64,000 nt of DNA from Castor canadensis (Eukaryota; Chordata; Mammalia; Rodentia; Castoridae), in the NCBI RefSeq assembly GCF_047511655.1, contig NC_133397.1, positions 16,889,501-16,953,500 on the forward strand, read 5' to 3'. This document shows, piece after piece, positions 21,528-32,700 of this stretch. The notes below the pieces were generated by a model. It was not told the DNA's origin, did not search any database, and saw only the letters and a program-made list of their open reading frames with translations. A program made the translations under genes and the position numbers. Each line of letters opens with the position of its first letter. The first letter of the stretch is position 1.

Positions 21528-22699
21528 CACCAGCCCATTTTTGTGATGGATTTTTTCTAGATAGGGTCTCGCAAACTATTTGCACAGGCTGACTTCAAAC
21601 CCAGTTCTTCCTTATCTAAGTCTCCCAAGTACCTAGGATTACAAGCATGAGCCACCAGCTCCTGGCTCAGAACTTTTTTTATTATCCCAAACAGAAACCC
21701 TTCACCCATCAAACAATAACCACAGTAACCTCTATTCTGTTTTCTGATCCTATTAATTTGACTATTCTAGGTAGCTCATATAACTGGAATCATTCAATAT
21801 CTGTCCTTTTATGTCTGCTTTATTTCATTTAGTGTATTTTTTCAAAGTTCATCCACGTTGTACCATGTGTGTGGGGGGGGGAGTGTGGATATGTGCATAT
21901 ATCCACTCATCTATGATGGACGTTTGGGTGGTTTCCACCTTTTGGCTACTGTGAATAGTGCTACAATAAACATTGTACAAGTATCTGTTTGAATCACTGT
22001 GTTCAACTCTTTGGAGCATACACCCAGGGGTGGAATTACTGAACCACGTGGCAACTCTACGTTTAGCTTTTGTGTACCTGCCATACTGCACCAAGAATGC
22101 ATAAGGGTTCCAACTTTGCCAAACCCTCACCAATACTTGTGGTTGGCACAAATACTTCCCCTTTTTTGTCCATCCTAATGAATGAAATGATACCCCATTG
22201 TCGGCTTGATTCACATTTCTAGAGTGTCTTACAATGTTGAGCATCTTTCTGTGTGTTTACTGCCATCTTTAAGTCTTCTCTGGAGAAATATTTATTGAAG
22301 CCCTCTGACGATTTTTAATTGGAGTGTCTGTTTTCTGATGTTGAGCTACATCGGTGTTATACAAATTCTGAATATTATTCCTTATCAGATGTATGATTTG
22401 CAAACATCTTCTCCCATTCCATGGGTTGTCTTTGTACTCTCTCAGTGGTCTCCTTTGATGTAATTCCCTAGCTCTTGTTCATAGAACTTCCCAGCGTACA
22501 AACACAAGCATTTGCTTCATTGTTAGTTTTACCAGCAACATACAAATATAGGCCCCTGGTTTAAGAGGGCTTTTCTCAAATGATATGGTAAAGCTAAGGT
22601 CAACTTTCATCTCCATCCCCAAATCCTGCTTGCTCTCAAGAGTCAAAACCTTACTGGCTTGGTATGTATTCACCCAGATCTCTCCCCATACATCTGCAT

Positions 22700-23680
22700 G
22701 TAGTTTCATTCACGCATTCATTCAGTGAATAATTATTGAATGTCTACTATACGCCAGGTACTGTCCTAAGTCCTGAGGACACAGTGATTGAACACAGGCA
22801 AGGTCCTTAACCTGATGGATTTTGCATTCAATGGGGAAGAAGGGAAATAAACAAGAAAATCTAGATTTTTGAAAAGTATTGCAAAGGAAATAAACAGAAT
22901 GATATTGTTGAGTGAACCATAGGAGAAGAGAGAGAAGACCATGCTGGGGAGAAAACATGTGAGCTGAGACCCAAAGTCTTCCATCCATGTGATAACCAGG
23001 AGATGGGTAGAGGACAGGAACCCTCTTGTCCTGTATGTGGGGATAAAGGACTGACCCCAGAGTGCCTGGCATGTGGTAGTCACAGAGGGAGAGTAAGGAG
23101 GAGACCAGAGATACTAGCAGGGCCAATTCATGGAGAAGGCTGGAGAGCAGGGAAGGCACTGGGTTCCATCTTAAGTACAATCAAAAGTTATTAGAGGATT
23201 TGAAGCAAGAAGCAAACGCTTTGTGTTTTACACTATCACTCAGATTGCTGTGCAGAGACAAGCTAGGAGAACACTGAAGATATCCACAGCAGGAGTCAGG
23301 AAGGCTTGGGAAAGGGCAGCTAGAGTAAAGAAGGGGAGAAGTGAACAGTTTCAAAACATATGTTGGAGCCTAGTGGTGGTTGGAATGGGAGAGAGGAGGA
23401 AATAAAGGAATCAGGAATGATTCTTGGAGTTTTGACCAGAGCAACTGAGTGGAGCAGTACCGTTCTTCCATTTATAGAAAACATGGGTGGGTAAGGAAAG
23501 GCAGGGCTGAAGCCACAGGTCTTTTTTGCACTTGTGAAGTTTTAGATGTCTGCTAAAGATGTCAGACATGTCCAATATATGACTTTGGAGTCTCAGAGAA
23601 AGGTAGGGTGTAAAAGAGAATGGTAGGAGTCCTCGGGGTAGAGATAATACTTAATAATCACCAGGGGAGGAAATACAGCA
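22700..23680 (+). repeat. Long ancient mammalian interspersed repeat, family unnamed
   Basis: Begins tcattcagtgaataattattgaatgtctactatacgcc in outline, then gtactgtcctaagtcctgaggacacagtga, and continues through segments such as gagtgcctggcatgtggtag and cagattgctgtgcagagac, the order of a widely distributed old mammalian repeat that I know by pattern but cannot name safely. The frames inside (152 codons minus, 105 codons minus) have no recognisable domain. Confidence 0.45.
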
Positions 23681-24054
23681 GGGAGGAAAAGCAAAGACAA
23701 AGCCAGGAGTAACCAGCATTAAGGAGAGGAGGAGCCAGCAAAGGATGCTGAGCACAGATGGCCCAAGAGGTGGGGGATGAGAATGAAGAGATAGAAGAAT
23801 CATGAAATTCAAGAAAACTATTTCAAGAAGGAAGTACATTTGTGTGTGTCTGCAATCTTGCATGCTAAAGAATTTTTTTAAATAAGGCAGTGGATACACC
23901 TATGTCAGGAACACCTGCATCAGTTGCTGCTGAGAGTTAAGTGAGGCAAGAAAACCGTACATTTGGATTTTGCAACACAGAGTTCATCTTGACACTCGTA
24001 GTTTCTTGGGATGGTAGGAATGGAAGGGAGAATGGGGTGAGTGCTGGAAGTGGT

Positions 24055-24242
24055 TAGCAACAGCGAGGATTCACTTAAGCCTCCAATGTACCAGACATTG
24101 ATCTAAGTTCTTTTCATGTATTAATCCATACAACAGTCCATTGAGGTCGGGATGATTATCACCCCATTTTACAGACAAGGAACAGAACTTTTAAGTACTT
24201 GCCCAAGGTCACACAACTAGAAAGTCACAACACTGGTATTTG
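24055..24242 (+). repeat. MIR SINE, well preserved
   Basis: tgtaccagacattgatctaagttcttttcatgtattaatcc, then ccccattttacagacaagg, cttgcccaaggtcacacaact and ggtatttgatccc follow the MIR consensus order over nearly the full element. Confidence 0.88.
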
Positions 24243-25199
24243 ATCCCAGACAAAAAAGAGTAGAGACACTTCTTTTGAGAAGGCTTATAAACAGAAAGTA
24301 GACTAAGTAAGATAAAGTCAGATACTATAATAGATAAGCCACCAAAATCAAAGTCGCTTAATAGAGATAGCAGTTTATTTCTTTTTCTTTTAAATTTCAA
24401 GTGACAGGAGGGGTTGGGAGGAGTGAGGCTTTGCTCTATACAGTCATTTAGGGATCCAAGCACTTAGCTTCTTCAACACATGGCACCCACAGTTATCCTC
24501 CATGTCAACAGCAAACTGGCAGAAGAGGGGAGAATGCGGAGGATCACAGAGAAGAATTTTATGGGCCAGACTTGGAAGTTGCAAATGTCACCTGTGCCAC
24601 AGTCTATTATCTAGGCCTCCATCATATGTTCCCATGAAAATGCAAAAGGAGCTGGGAAGAGGCCAGCAACAGCACCATGCTGGGCAGAGGAGCTATGAAT
24701 TTGGGGTGGACAACTGGCTGGCTGGCCAGCATGAGCAAAAACAGGGTAATAGCCTGAAAAAGGTGTGTGTGTGTCTCAAAGGAGATTTGTTTTGTAATAT
24801 GGAAATACTGGACCATGTTTGTGTGCTGATGAGAACTTCAGTAGAGAGGGCAGAATGGCAGGAACGAGATCCTCAGCAGGGTGACAGGAGATAAAGGAAC
24901 TGTCCTTTGAGAGGAACAGGGAGGAGGTAGGCAGAGTGAGGGGGAATTAATGTTGCACAGACACAAGGAAGATTGTAGATTGCATAGTGGGAGGCAGAGC
25001 TGTCCCTGATTGAAGCCTTGAATTTTTTTTTGTTTTGAAGTGCTAAGCAAAGTCATGAGTTGAATGTGACTCAGGGAAGGGACATGAGATACACAAAATA
25101 ATCATTTTAGAAAGAAAAATAAACTTACCAGGGAAATATCTTAGGATTACCAGGTTGTGTTGCATGATCATTTGAGGTTTGTGGTCGTGAAGTTAAAAT
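24243..25199. other. Unique intergenic DNA
   Basis: No gene recognised. The 130-codon plus-strand frame at 24502-24894 has no domain I know and includes a TG microsatellite-derived VCVC stretch. Short purine-rich patches occur at 24880-24960. Confidence 0.4.
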
Positions 25200-25880
25200 G
25201 AAAATTACCTCCAGAAATTGTGTGTGTGTTTACATTCCCGATGCCTGTCATTCTCAGTGTGTAATTTAGCAACATGTTTTGTCTCCTTGCAATGTGCTGT
25301 GTATACAGTATTGCACAGAATTGATGCACCACGGTTTATTTAGCCATCCCCAGTGAGGACAGCCAGGTCGCTTCCAACTCTTTACCTTGATGAAGAAAGT
25401 TTGCAGGAAGGATCCATTCCCAGCTGCCTCTTACATACCTGAGTGTTTCAGCTGCATCAAGAAGTAGATTCGCTGAGCTGAGGTAAGTGTGTTTTAATTT
25501 TAATAGCCTCTGTGTCCAAAGAGACCTTACCAATTTATGCTCCGCTACCCACATCTTCATCAGCATTAGACTCCAACAACCTTTCTATTTTGCTTCTGTG
25601 ATAGACCAGAAATTAGCCTCTCATTGTTTCAATTTGCATTTCTTTTATTCTTTGGGATGTTACAACTTTTCATAGATTTGTGGCCATTTGAATTTCACGT
25701 TTTGTGAATGCACTTTTATAATCTTTGCCCTGTTTTCTTGTGTTTATTTTCTTTTTCATATTGATTTATAACGGATCTTTACATATTTTGAATATGAATC
25801 ATTTAGATATTAAAATGACTGCAAATATGCTTCTTAGTTAATTACCAGTTTTCAGGGGGTTTGTTTTGTTTTGTTTTGTG
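25200..25880 (-). mobile_element. Ancient L1M ORF2 remnant
   Basis: Reverse of L1 ORF2: tgatgcaccacggtttatttagccatcc, ctttaccttgatgaag.., agcctctcattgtttcaatttgcatttcttttattctttgggatg, gtggccatttgaatttc and a tail of ttaaaatgactgcaaatatgcttc. Heavily decayed, with no useful open frame. Confidence 0.7.
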
Positions 25881-25906
25881 TGTGTGTGTGTGTATGTGTG
25901 TGTCTT
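25861..25906. repeat. (TTTTG)n/(TG)n compound simple repeat
   Basis: ttgttttgttttgttttg followed directly by a TG run with one tatg interruption. Confidence 0.9.
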
Positions 25907-26360
25907 CTGGTGTAGGTAAATTTGTTATTCTCTTTAATGGCTTTTATATTGACTTACTTTACAACATTTCCCTATTACTAATTCATGATAATAATATCAT
26001 GTAATCTCTTCTAATTTGGGGGTTATGTTTAAATTAAGCTTTTAATTTTTGACATAATTGTAGATTCACATGTATTTGTAAGAAATAACACAGAGAGGTC
26101 CTCTTACCTTTTACCCTGTTTTCCCCAATGATAAATGTCTTGCAATATCACAAGCAGGGTGCTGACACTGATGTGGTCAAGGTACAGAACAATTCTCTAC
26201 ACCACCAAGAGCCTTGGCATGGCCACTCTAGGGCCACACACACTCTTCCTTCCCTACTCCCCACCCCAACTGCCACCCCATCCTTAACTCTAGCAATCGC
26301 TAGTCCATTGTCCATTTCTATAATTTTGGAATCTCAAAAATGTTACATAAATAGAATCAA

Positions 26361-26652
26361 GAAAGACAAGACTGTAAAAAAGAAAAAGAAAAGGTACCAT
26401 GTGTGAGTGGGGGGGTGCTTGTGAGATGGGGGAGGGTGAACGAAGAAGATTAAGATGAGGGAACACAGCTGATGGACTTCATATATTATATGAAATAGAA
26501 AAAAGAAAACCTCTTGCAATAGCTTTAAGTGGGGTGGGGAGGGAGTTGAGGGGGAGAGAAAGTAGGGGTGATTTAACCAATGTACAATATAAGCCTATTT
26601 GGAATTGTCACAATGAATCCCCCTGTACAACAAATAGATGGTAATAAAAAAT
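26361..26652 (+). mobile_element. L1 3'-end insertion with perfect 18-bp target duplication
   Basis: About 290 bp with a G-rich 5' part (gtgagtgggggggtgc), then caatgtacaatataagcctatttgg, cacaatgaatccccctgtacaac and the terminus gatggtaataaaaa, the style of a rodent L1 3' UTR end. Flanked by the perfect 18-bp repeat ttacataaatagaatcaa at 26343-26360 and 26653-26670. The terminus differs from the L1 family at 19.15, 49.0 and 52.8 kb, so a second L1 3' UTR type has been active in this genome. Confidence 0.85.
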
Positions 26653-27819
26653 TTACATAAATAGAATCAACTGTGTGTGAACTTCAGGGATTGGCTATTT
26701 TTTCACTCAGCGTAATTTCCTGGAAGTTCATTCGAGTTGTTTTGACGATCAATAGTTTGTCCCTTTTTATTGCTAAGAAGTAATCTGTGGTATTGCTGTA
26801 CCCCAGTTTAATTATTTACCCACCAAAGAACATCTGAGTTGCTCCCAGCTTGGGAATGTTACAAAGTTACCTTGCACATCCATGCCCAGGTTTTGAGTTG
26901 GTCATAAGCTTTCCTTTCTCTGGGATGAATGTTCAAAAGCATAATTGCTGGATACCGTGGTCACTGCATATTTACTTTTCAAAGAAACTGCCACACTGTT
27001 CTCCACTGTCTGTGCCATTTATATTCCTGTCTGCAGAATATAAATGACCCAATTTCTTTACACCTTGCTCAGAATTTGACACTGTCACTATTTTTACTTC
27101 AGCCATTTTGATAGATATGTGGTGATATCTCATGTGGTTTTAATTGTCACTTCCCTCATTCATAAGCCTTACCATTTCTTTGGTGAAAAGTACATTCATG
27201 ACTTTTACCCAATTATAATTTGACTGTTTTTGTTGAGCAGTTTTAAAGCCTTTAAATATTCTAGGCATTAGTCATTTGTGAGATTTATGTTCTGCAAGTA
27301 TCTTTTCTCTGTCTGTAGCTTATCTTTTCATTCTCGTTCCAGGCTCTTTCACAAAGCAAAAGTTTTCATTTTGATGAAGTCAATTAATCAATGTCTCCTT
27401 TTATAGCTAACGCTCTCTCTGCTTAGCCCGAGCTCACAGAAATCTTCCTCTCATGCTTCCTTCACTAAAAGTCTTTCCAGCTTTATCACTCACATTGAAG
27501 TTTGTGGTTCAGTTTGTACTGATACTGATATGGGCAAGGTATAGAAATTCCCACTGCAGAGAGCCTTTGCATCACCAAAGGTCAAGGATTTTTTTTTTTT
27601 TTTTTGGCCTACGAATGTGCACTGGTTTCAGCACTGTTTGTTTCAAAGGCTGTTCTGCTTCCGTCGGACCTTTGTCAAAAATCATTTGGACATTTATGTG
27701 TGGATCTCTTCTCTTTCTGGGTTTTCCTTCTGTCCTGTAGATTTAGGCTTCCATTCCTCTTCCAGTGTCACACAGCCCTAATTATCATAGCTATGGAATG
27801 TCTTCAGCTTGGGTAAATG

Positions 27820-27925
27820 CATTCACTTAATGCCAGGCACAGGAGGGTGGGAGGGTCATTTAAGCCCAGGAATTTGTGACCAGCCTATACAACATAACAA
27901 GACCCTCTCTCAAAAAGAGAAAACA
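27820..27925 (+). mobile_element. B1/7SL-like SINE fragment
   Basis: atgccaggcacaggagggtgggaggg, then aagcccaggaatttgtgaccagcctatacaacataacaagaccc in outline and a short A-rich end. This is a B1/Alu-type half element inserted in L1M. Confidence 0.65.
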
Positions 27926-28211
27926 AACAATTATTACTCCTCATTTAATTCTTCTTTTTTAATATTCTTTTGGCTATTCTAGTTTCTTTTTTGTTTCCAT
28001 ACAAATTTTAGAATAATTTGCCTGTTTCTATATTTTGTATTTTATGAAACTTCTATATAACCAAACCAAAAACAATCTTCTATATTTTCTCCTAATTCTT
28101 TTGTGTTTTAAAACAAGTGTTTAAATAACCTGGGCTTTATTATTATAAGTGATGTGGATCATGGATTAAACTTGATTTTCAATTTCTGTAGTTATTTCTC
28201 CTAACATTTTT

Positions 28212-28417
28212 GGGGGGGACTGGGATTTGAACTCAGGGCTTAAGCACTTGAAAAGCAGGTCTCTGCTTGAGCCACAGTTTCAGCCCATTTTGCTTTGGGT
28301 TACTTTGGAGATGGGGTCTCATAAACTATTTGCCCAGGCTGTTCTCAAAACAGGATCCTCTGATCTCAGCCTCACAGGTAGCTAGAGTCACAGGCATGAG
28401 CCACCAGCACCTGGCTC
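28212..28417 (-). mobile_element. Composite SINE
   Basis: Reverse of the ID-like module (ggactgggatttgaactcaggg ... gcttgagccac) followed by the reverse of the B1-like head (gatggggtctcataaactatttgcccaggctg ... caggcatgagccaccagcacc). Confidence 0.88.
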
Positions 28418-28582
28418 TCCCAGCATTTGTAATTGAATACTTTGTCACTCATTTGAAATACCAACGTCATCATACACTGAATTTCCACGTTCAGAAGTCT
28501 CTGTCTGTATTCATTATTCTATTCTCTTGGTCTGCTTTCTTATTTATTTCTATATTGCTTTTAATTCTATAACTTCATACTC

Positions 28583-29003
28583 TGTTTTATTAAAGTTAAT
28601 TAAAATGGAAACCAGGCCTGAAGAATCCCTGAGCAGACAAAGCCAGTTAGGTTTATAATTGACCTTAACCTTGCTTGATTTGCAGACATAGAAAGACTTG
28701 AACTATTTCTTATAAATGCCTATGTTAAAGAAAAACAGAACTTAAGGGCAACCAATCAGAAACAGCCAATAAACTTATAGAACAGAGACTTTCCAATGGG
28801 ATAGGCCACGGAGGCCACAGTGTGAGTGCAACCAATGGAACACTGTCTTTGCTTTACTTCCAGGCTCACACTATAAAAGTCTCCCTCTGCATTCCTTAGG
28901 TGGAACTATCCAGCCATTTCTGGTTTGCAGTGGCCCAGTTCATAAATCACTTTGCTGAAATAAACTCTTTAAAGTTTTATTGTGCCTCAGTTTTCCTTTT
29001 TAA
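28583..29003 (+). mobile_element. Solo LTR of an endogenous retrovirus
   Basis: About 420 bp starting tgttttattaaag and ending tgtgcctcagttttcctttttaacc. It has an LTR-like order: repeated CCAAT boxes, a TATA box (tataaaag at 28872-28879), a short leader, then the AATAAA signal at 28959-28964 and a T/G-rich end. No gag, pol or env sequence is next to it, so it is a solitary LTR. Family not assigned (ERV1 or ERVL style). Boundaries are approximate and I see no clear target duplication. Confidence 0.65.
28751..28880 (+). promoter_or_regulatory. LTR promoter-like block: four CCAAT boxes and TATA
   Basis: CCAAT pentamers at about 28752, 28765, 28793 and 28832, followed by tataaaag at 28872-28879, all on the sense strand of the LTR and spaced 40-120 bp from the TATA box. 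This is the layout of an RNA polymerase II promoter of retroviral origin. Whether it is still active cannot be seen from sequence. Confidence 0.5.
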
Positions 29004-29160
29004 CCATTTTGAGATCTGCCTGGGTAAGTTCCTCTTCTCTGTTCTGCCTTTTCTAAATAGTCTGTGCATTTTTTCTTCTGTGTTGATATGAATAATCACC
29101 TGACAATCTTAGTTACAAATCCTGGTGCCATGGTGATTGATATCACACGGAATAAATAAT

Positions 29161-29264
29161 CTTTTTGAGAACGGATCTCATTATGTAACCAAAGCTGGCC
29201 TCAAACTTGGGATCCTCCTGCCTCTACTTGCTGAGTGCTAGGATTACTGGCATACACCACCATA
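29161..29264 (-). mobile_element. B1-like SINE monomer
   Basis: Reverse B1: ttgagaacggatctcattatgtaacc, aagctggcctcaaacttggg, gagtgctaggattactggcatacaccacc. It lacks the ID-like module, so it belongs to the plain B1/7SL type. Confidence 0.82.
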
Positions 29265-30974
29265 AAGATAATTTTCAAATGGATATCTTTGCAAAATTGG
29301 CATTTCTCAATATAACATATAACTTTAGTTTTCCTTTATGTCCATTGTTAAATTTTATGGTTTTTCCTGTCCATTGCATTTCTTTTTAGGACTGGCCCGA
29401 AATATTTTGTGAGTTTTAGTTGGATTATAAAGATCTTTTTTCTACATATATTTTTAATTTGTCACTATTGAACAGGAATGAAGCTTTTTCACACGGATGT
29501 TCCCATAATATACTCATGAGAACCCTCTGTGGAGAGTGACATTTGAAGAGACTGAAGCTCAAAGAGGAAAGCCTGGGCCAAACCCAGGCCCTTAGGTCCC
29601 AAATGCCAGGCATTGCCCATTACATCCTAGGTCACACGCACTCCATAGAAGGTTCTGGAAGGTGTGTGGTACAGCAGATGACAGGGCTGCAGGGGGCCTC
29701 CCTTTGACTTACTTCCCTCTGCCTTGTAGCTGGTCTTACAGGCTAAGTCTGCACCACCCCTCAGGAACCTCCACCTGGCTCTGTGGCCCAAGGATCCAAT
29801 CTGATAAAAGAATGCCAGGAGTCATTAAAAGATAAAGGACCAGTAGACCATGGGGTTGTGATAGGCGCCAGGACACAGAGGACAAGGTGAGAGATGAATA
29901 TGGAGGACCCTGGTGAATAGGGTTAGAGCCAAATTCCTCATTTGGGCAGCTATGGGATTCAGGAAGGAAGGTGTCCAAGGTACCAGAGTGAATGATGGCA
30001 CACTCTATGGGGAGGTTGGCCAGACAGTGGGAACTGAGTGGCCTGGCCAGTGGTTGATGAAGTAATCACCATATGGGATGGGGTGTGGGATGTGTGGCCT
30101 GGGAGCCTGAGGAACAAGAGGGCTATAGTTGGCTTGGAAGTGAACATAAACCTGGGCCTGATTCTTGGCTACTCTGATTACTTATTTCCTCACCCAAGAA
30201 TCATCATGGTGCCCGTAAGAGTTCTAGCCTAACTCAGCCATGACAGGAGCCCAATAGAAGGCATGCCATAAAGGATGCAAGCTCAGTATCCTAGGGCCAG
30301 TATGTCCTGGAGAAATGTCAGTGAGAAGCAGAACACACAGTCTCTCAGAGGGAAGGGACACTCCAGGATAGAATCCCACCTTCTCTTCCCCACCCGAAGT
30401 ATCTAGTTCAGTTGCACTGTGTAAATTCAGAGCGTGGAACCAAGGAAGTTTATTCAGATTCTTAGCTTTGTGACCATAGCTAAATAGGGATAATAATTCT
30501 GCAAAGTTGCCCAAAGTATAGGGTGCTTGTCACTGGATTTGGGGTGATAGAATAGATTTTGTGTACTACGTGCACATACCTTTCAATAAAGATAATAATA
30601 AAATAATAATGGTGAAATATGTATTCTTTTTTCATCTTGTTCCAGCTCTTCTGATTCTACAAGGAGAAAGTCTCTGGCGTTTGTAGAGGTGGCGTTCTTT
30701 TAGTACAAGTAACAAAACACACAAATTAAAAGTGAACAAGACAATGAGGAAATTGTGCTATTTCACATGACCAATTCAAGGAAAAGCAACTCCAAGAAAA
30801 GTCAGAAGTGCAGTGACATCATTAGAACCTGGGCTCTTCCCACCTCTCCATGGCATCTTTATCCTACTGGCTAGGGTCCTTCCCCGTGGCTACATAAGGG
30901 CTGCCGAGTGCCAGAACGCACATAAATATGTAATCTAGGCATTAAGAGTAGCTTTATGTTTGTTTAACACCAAA
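29265..30974. other. Unique intergenic DNA
   Basis: No gene recognised. An AATAAA with A/T-rich surroundings (tttcaataaagataataataaaataataat, about 30584-30612) is not associated with a recognisable transcript. Frames of 60-96 codons conflict between strands. Confidence 0.45.
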
Positions 30975-31475
30975 ATTTTTATCTGAAATTCACATACAAT
31001 AACTATTTCAAAGTGAGTCACTCAGTGATTCAAATATTGTGCAACCATCACCACTACCCAGTTCTTAAACATTTTTAAAATTATAGTAAATAATATAAAA
31101 TCGGCCATCCTAATCATTTTAGGTGCACAGGGCTAGAGCTCAAGAACCTTTCATCTACAGAACAAATTCTACCCATGGAAGGACTCCTCCCCTTCCTTCC
31201 CCTCCCCTGCCAGCCACCCCTCTACTTCCTCTTTCCATGAATTTGACTATTCTAGATGCCTCAGGTGAGTGAAATTGTGCTGGGTTTGTGTTTGTGCGAC
31301 TTGCTAATCATGCTTAGCATAACGTCCCTACATCTCTTCCGTGTGTACCATGCGATGGGATTTCCTTCATTTTCAATGCTAAATAATATTCTTCTGATGT
31401 ATCTGCCACATTTCTTTATCTACTAGTCCCTGGGTGGACATTTAGGTTGTTTCTAGGATTTGTTTATTAATGAGG
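30975..31475 (-). mobile_element. Ancient L1M 3' region
   Basis: Reverse of an L1M 3' UTR and ORF2 end: tcaaatattgtgcaaccatcacc, tgaatttgactattctagatgcc, tcatgcttagcataacgtcc, ggtggacatttaggttgttt. Confidence 0.75.
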
Positions 31476-31761
31476 AAAAATAATCTTCCCAGAAACTTCT
31501 ACAAGACTTCACTCAAACCTCAGAGGCCATAGTTGGGCCATAAGCCCACATCCTAGTGAAGAGAGGCCAGGAATAGGAATGGCAGCATTTTTAGCTTCTG
31601 GAGGAGGAGGGTTCCTCCATCAGGAAGAAGGCGTAAGATGGTTGTTGGGTAGACAACTGTCAGCCACAATGTCTTGGGCACCCCTCTGACAGTAGATAAA
31701 ATGTCTCGGGATACCTCAGCCGCAAAATAGCATTCCATGGGCAGTACAATGACACCATTGC

Positions 31762-31853
31762 CATGGAGACCAAGCTGGCCTCAAGCTCACAATCCTGCTG
31801 CCTCAGCCTCCCAAGCTCTGGGATTACAGGCACATGCCACCATGTCTGGCACA
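31762..31853 (-). mobile_element. B1-like SINE fragment
   Basis: accaagctggcctcaagctcac, cctcagcctcccaagctctgggattacaggcacatgccacc in outline: reverse B1/Alu-type sequence without an ID-like part. Confidence 0.8.
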
Positions 31854-31922
31854 CACCATCGTATTTCATGTTGCAGCTGCTTATGACAAGTGAGTGAACA
31901 TAAAAGTTCCTTTAAAAATTAG

Positions 31923-31978
31923 ACGGGGTTAGAATTCAGTGGTAGAGTGTATATGGAGCATAGGCAAGTGCCAGTAAT
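31923..31978 (+). mobile_element. ID-like SINE fragment
   Basis: ggggttagaattcagtggtagagtg is the A-box region of an ID-type element, and the rest is decayed into an A/T-rich ataata tail. Confidence 0.5.
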
Positions 31979-32066
31979 AAGTAATAATGATGACGACAAT
32001 AATACGTGGATTTGAGTTCTTCTTTAAAAGAAGGAAATTGATTTGAAGAGAAGAATTGAAGAAAAA

Positions 32067-32349
32067 GCTGAAGGGTGGTGTGTGAAAGATGAGGCAGGAA
32101 TCATAAAGGTACCCAGCACTACTCAGGAAGCAAGATAGGACGATTATGGCTAAGACTAGCCCAGGCAAAGAGTTAGCAAGACCAAACTTCTAAAGACCAG
32201 CTGGGTTCAAACTGGCCACAGCAAAAGCATGAGACCCTGTGTAAAAAACAAGCTTAAAAGCAAAGGACTGAAGTGTGCCTTAAGTGGTAGAGTTCTTGCT
32301 TAGTAAGCAGGAGGCCTTGAGTTCAGTTCCTGCACTTAAAAAAAAAAAA
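32067..32349 (+). mobile_element. Composite SINE
   Basis: Decayed B1-like head (ggtacccagcactactcaggaag), the middle part (gaccctgtgtaaaaaac) and an ID-like module (gccttaagtggtagagttcttgcttagtaagc ... gagttcagttcc) with a 12-A tail. Confidence 0.78.
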
Positions 32350-32499
32350 GGTGGTAAGCAAATCATTCACATTTACCACGCAGGGTGGTGGAGTGACTGA
32401 GGCTTAAGTGGGAAGAGCACCCTGGAAGGCTCAGCCCCGTGCCTGGAACATAGAAAGGGTTTTCCCAATGACTCAGGATGATCCCTGTCGTTCCCTTCA

Positions 32500-32700
32500 A
32501 GTTAAGATTGCCTGATACAGCAGATAGAATCACAGCACTCCCAGTTCAACTTGAATTTCAGATAAATGATGAATAATCCTTTTAGTATAAGTACATCCCA
32601 TGCAATATTTGGAACATACTGGCACTAAAAAACTTGTCATTGTTTAACTGAAATTCAAATCGAACTGAGTGACATGTGCTTTATCTGACATCCCTACTTG
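32500..32700. repeat. Ancient interspersed repeat, family uncertain
   Basis: ccttttagtataagtacatcccatgcaatatttggaacatac in outline, followed by taactgaaattcaaatcgaactg and tctgacatccc, resembles a common old mammalian repeat that I cannot name with confidence. Confidence 0.4.

Larger units (their letters stand above)
19095..21668 (-). mobile_element. Composite SINE split by a young L1
   Basis: Minus-strand SINE whose 3' ID-like part is at 19095-19138 (gtactggggtctgaactcagggcc..cttgagccactc) and whose 5' B1-like part is at 21543-21668 (ending caggagctggtggctcatgcttgtaatcc when read on the minus strand). It is flanked by a 12-bp target duplication agaacttttttt at 19082-19093 and 21669-21680. 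A young L1 inserted between the two halves. Confidence 0.9.
18978..22470 (-). mobile_element. Ancient L1M, host for nested insertions
   Basis: The outer parts (18978-19081 and 21681-22470) read as one minus-strand old L1. The 3' UTR part (tttaaaatgtgcagttcagtagg ... gacatcactgctatttagaac) is rejoined, after the SINE and young L1 between, by ttattatcccaaacagaaaccc, gaatttgactattctaggt-like sequence, the ORF2 C-terminus (cactcatctatgatgga ... ggtggaattactgaacc) and tgatttgcaaacatcttctcccattcc near 22.4 kb. Age is indicated by heavy decay and by two younger elements nested inside. Confidence 0.88.
26030..28080 (-). mobile_element. Ancient L1M with internal insertions
   Basis: Minus-strand old L1. 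The 3' UTR part (aattttgacataattgtagattcacatg ... tgtccatttctataattttgg) is followed, after a short plus-strand L1 insertion, by the ORF2 C-terminal reverse (cactcagcgtaatttcctgg, gccacactgttctccac, ttttgatagatatgtggtg, aaaagttttcattttgatgaagtc), and after 27.45 kb by further ORF2 (tgtcaaaaatcatttggac, tatcatagctatgg, tggctattctagtttc). A run of T's at 27590-27606 and a B1-like fragment at 27.82 kb interrupt it. Confidence 0.8.

Noticed and set aside
28267..28572. 101-codon plus-strand frame with apparent hydrophobic C-terminus
   Set aside because: The first half is a composite SINE read antisense, and the hydrophobic end is A/T-rich unique DNA. No gene evidence.
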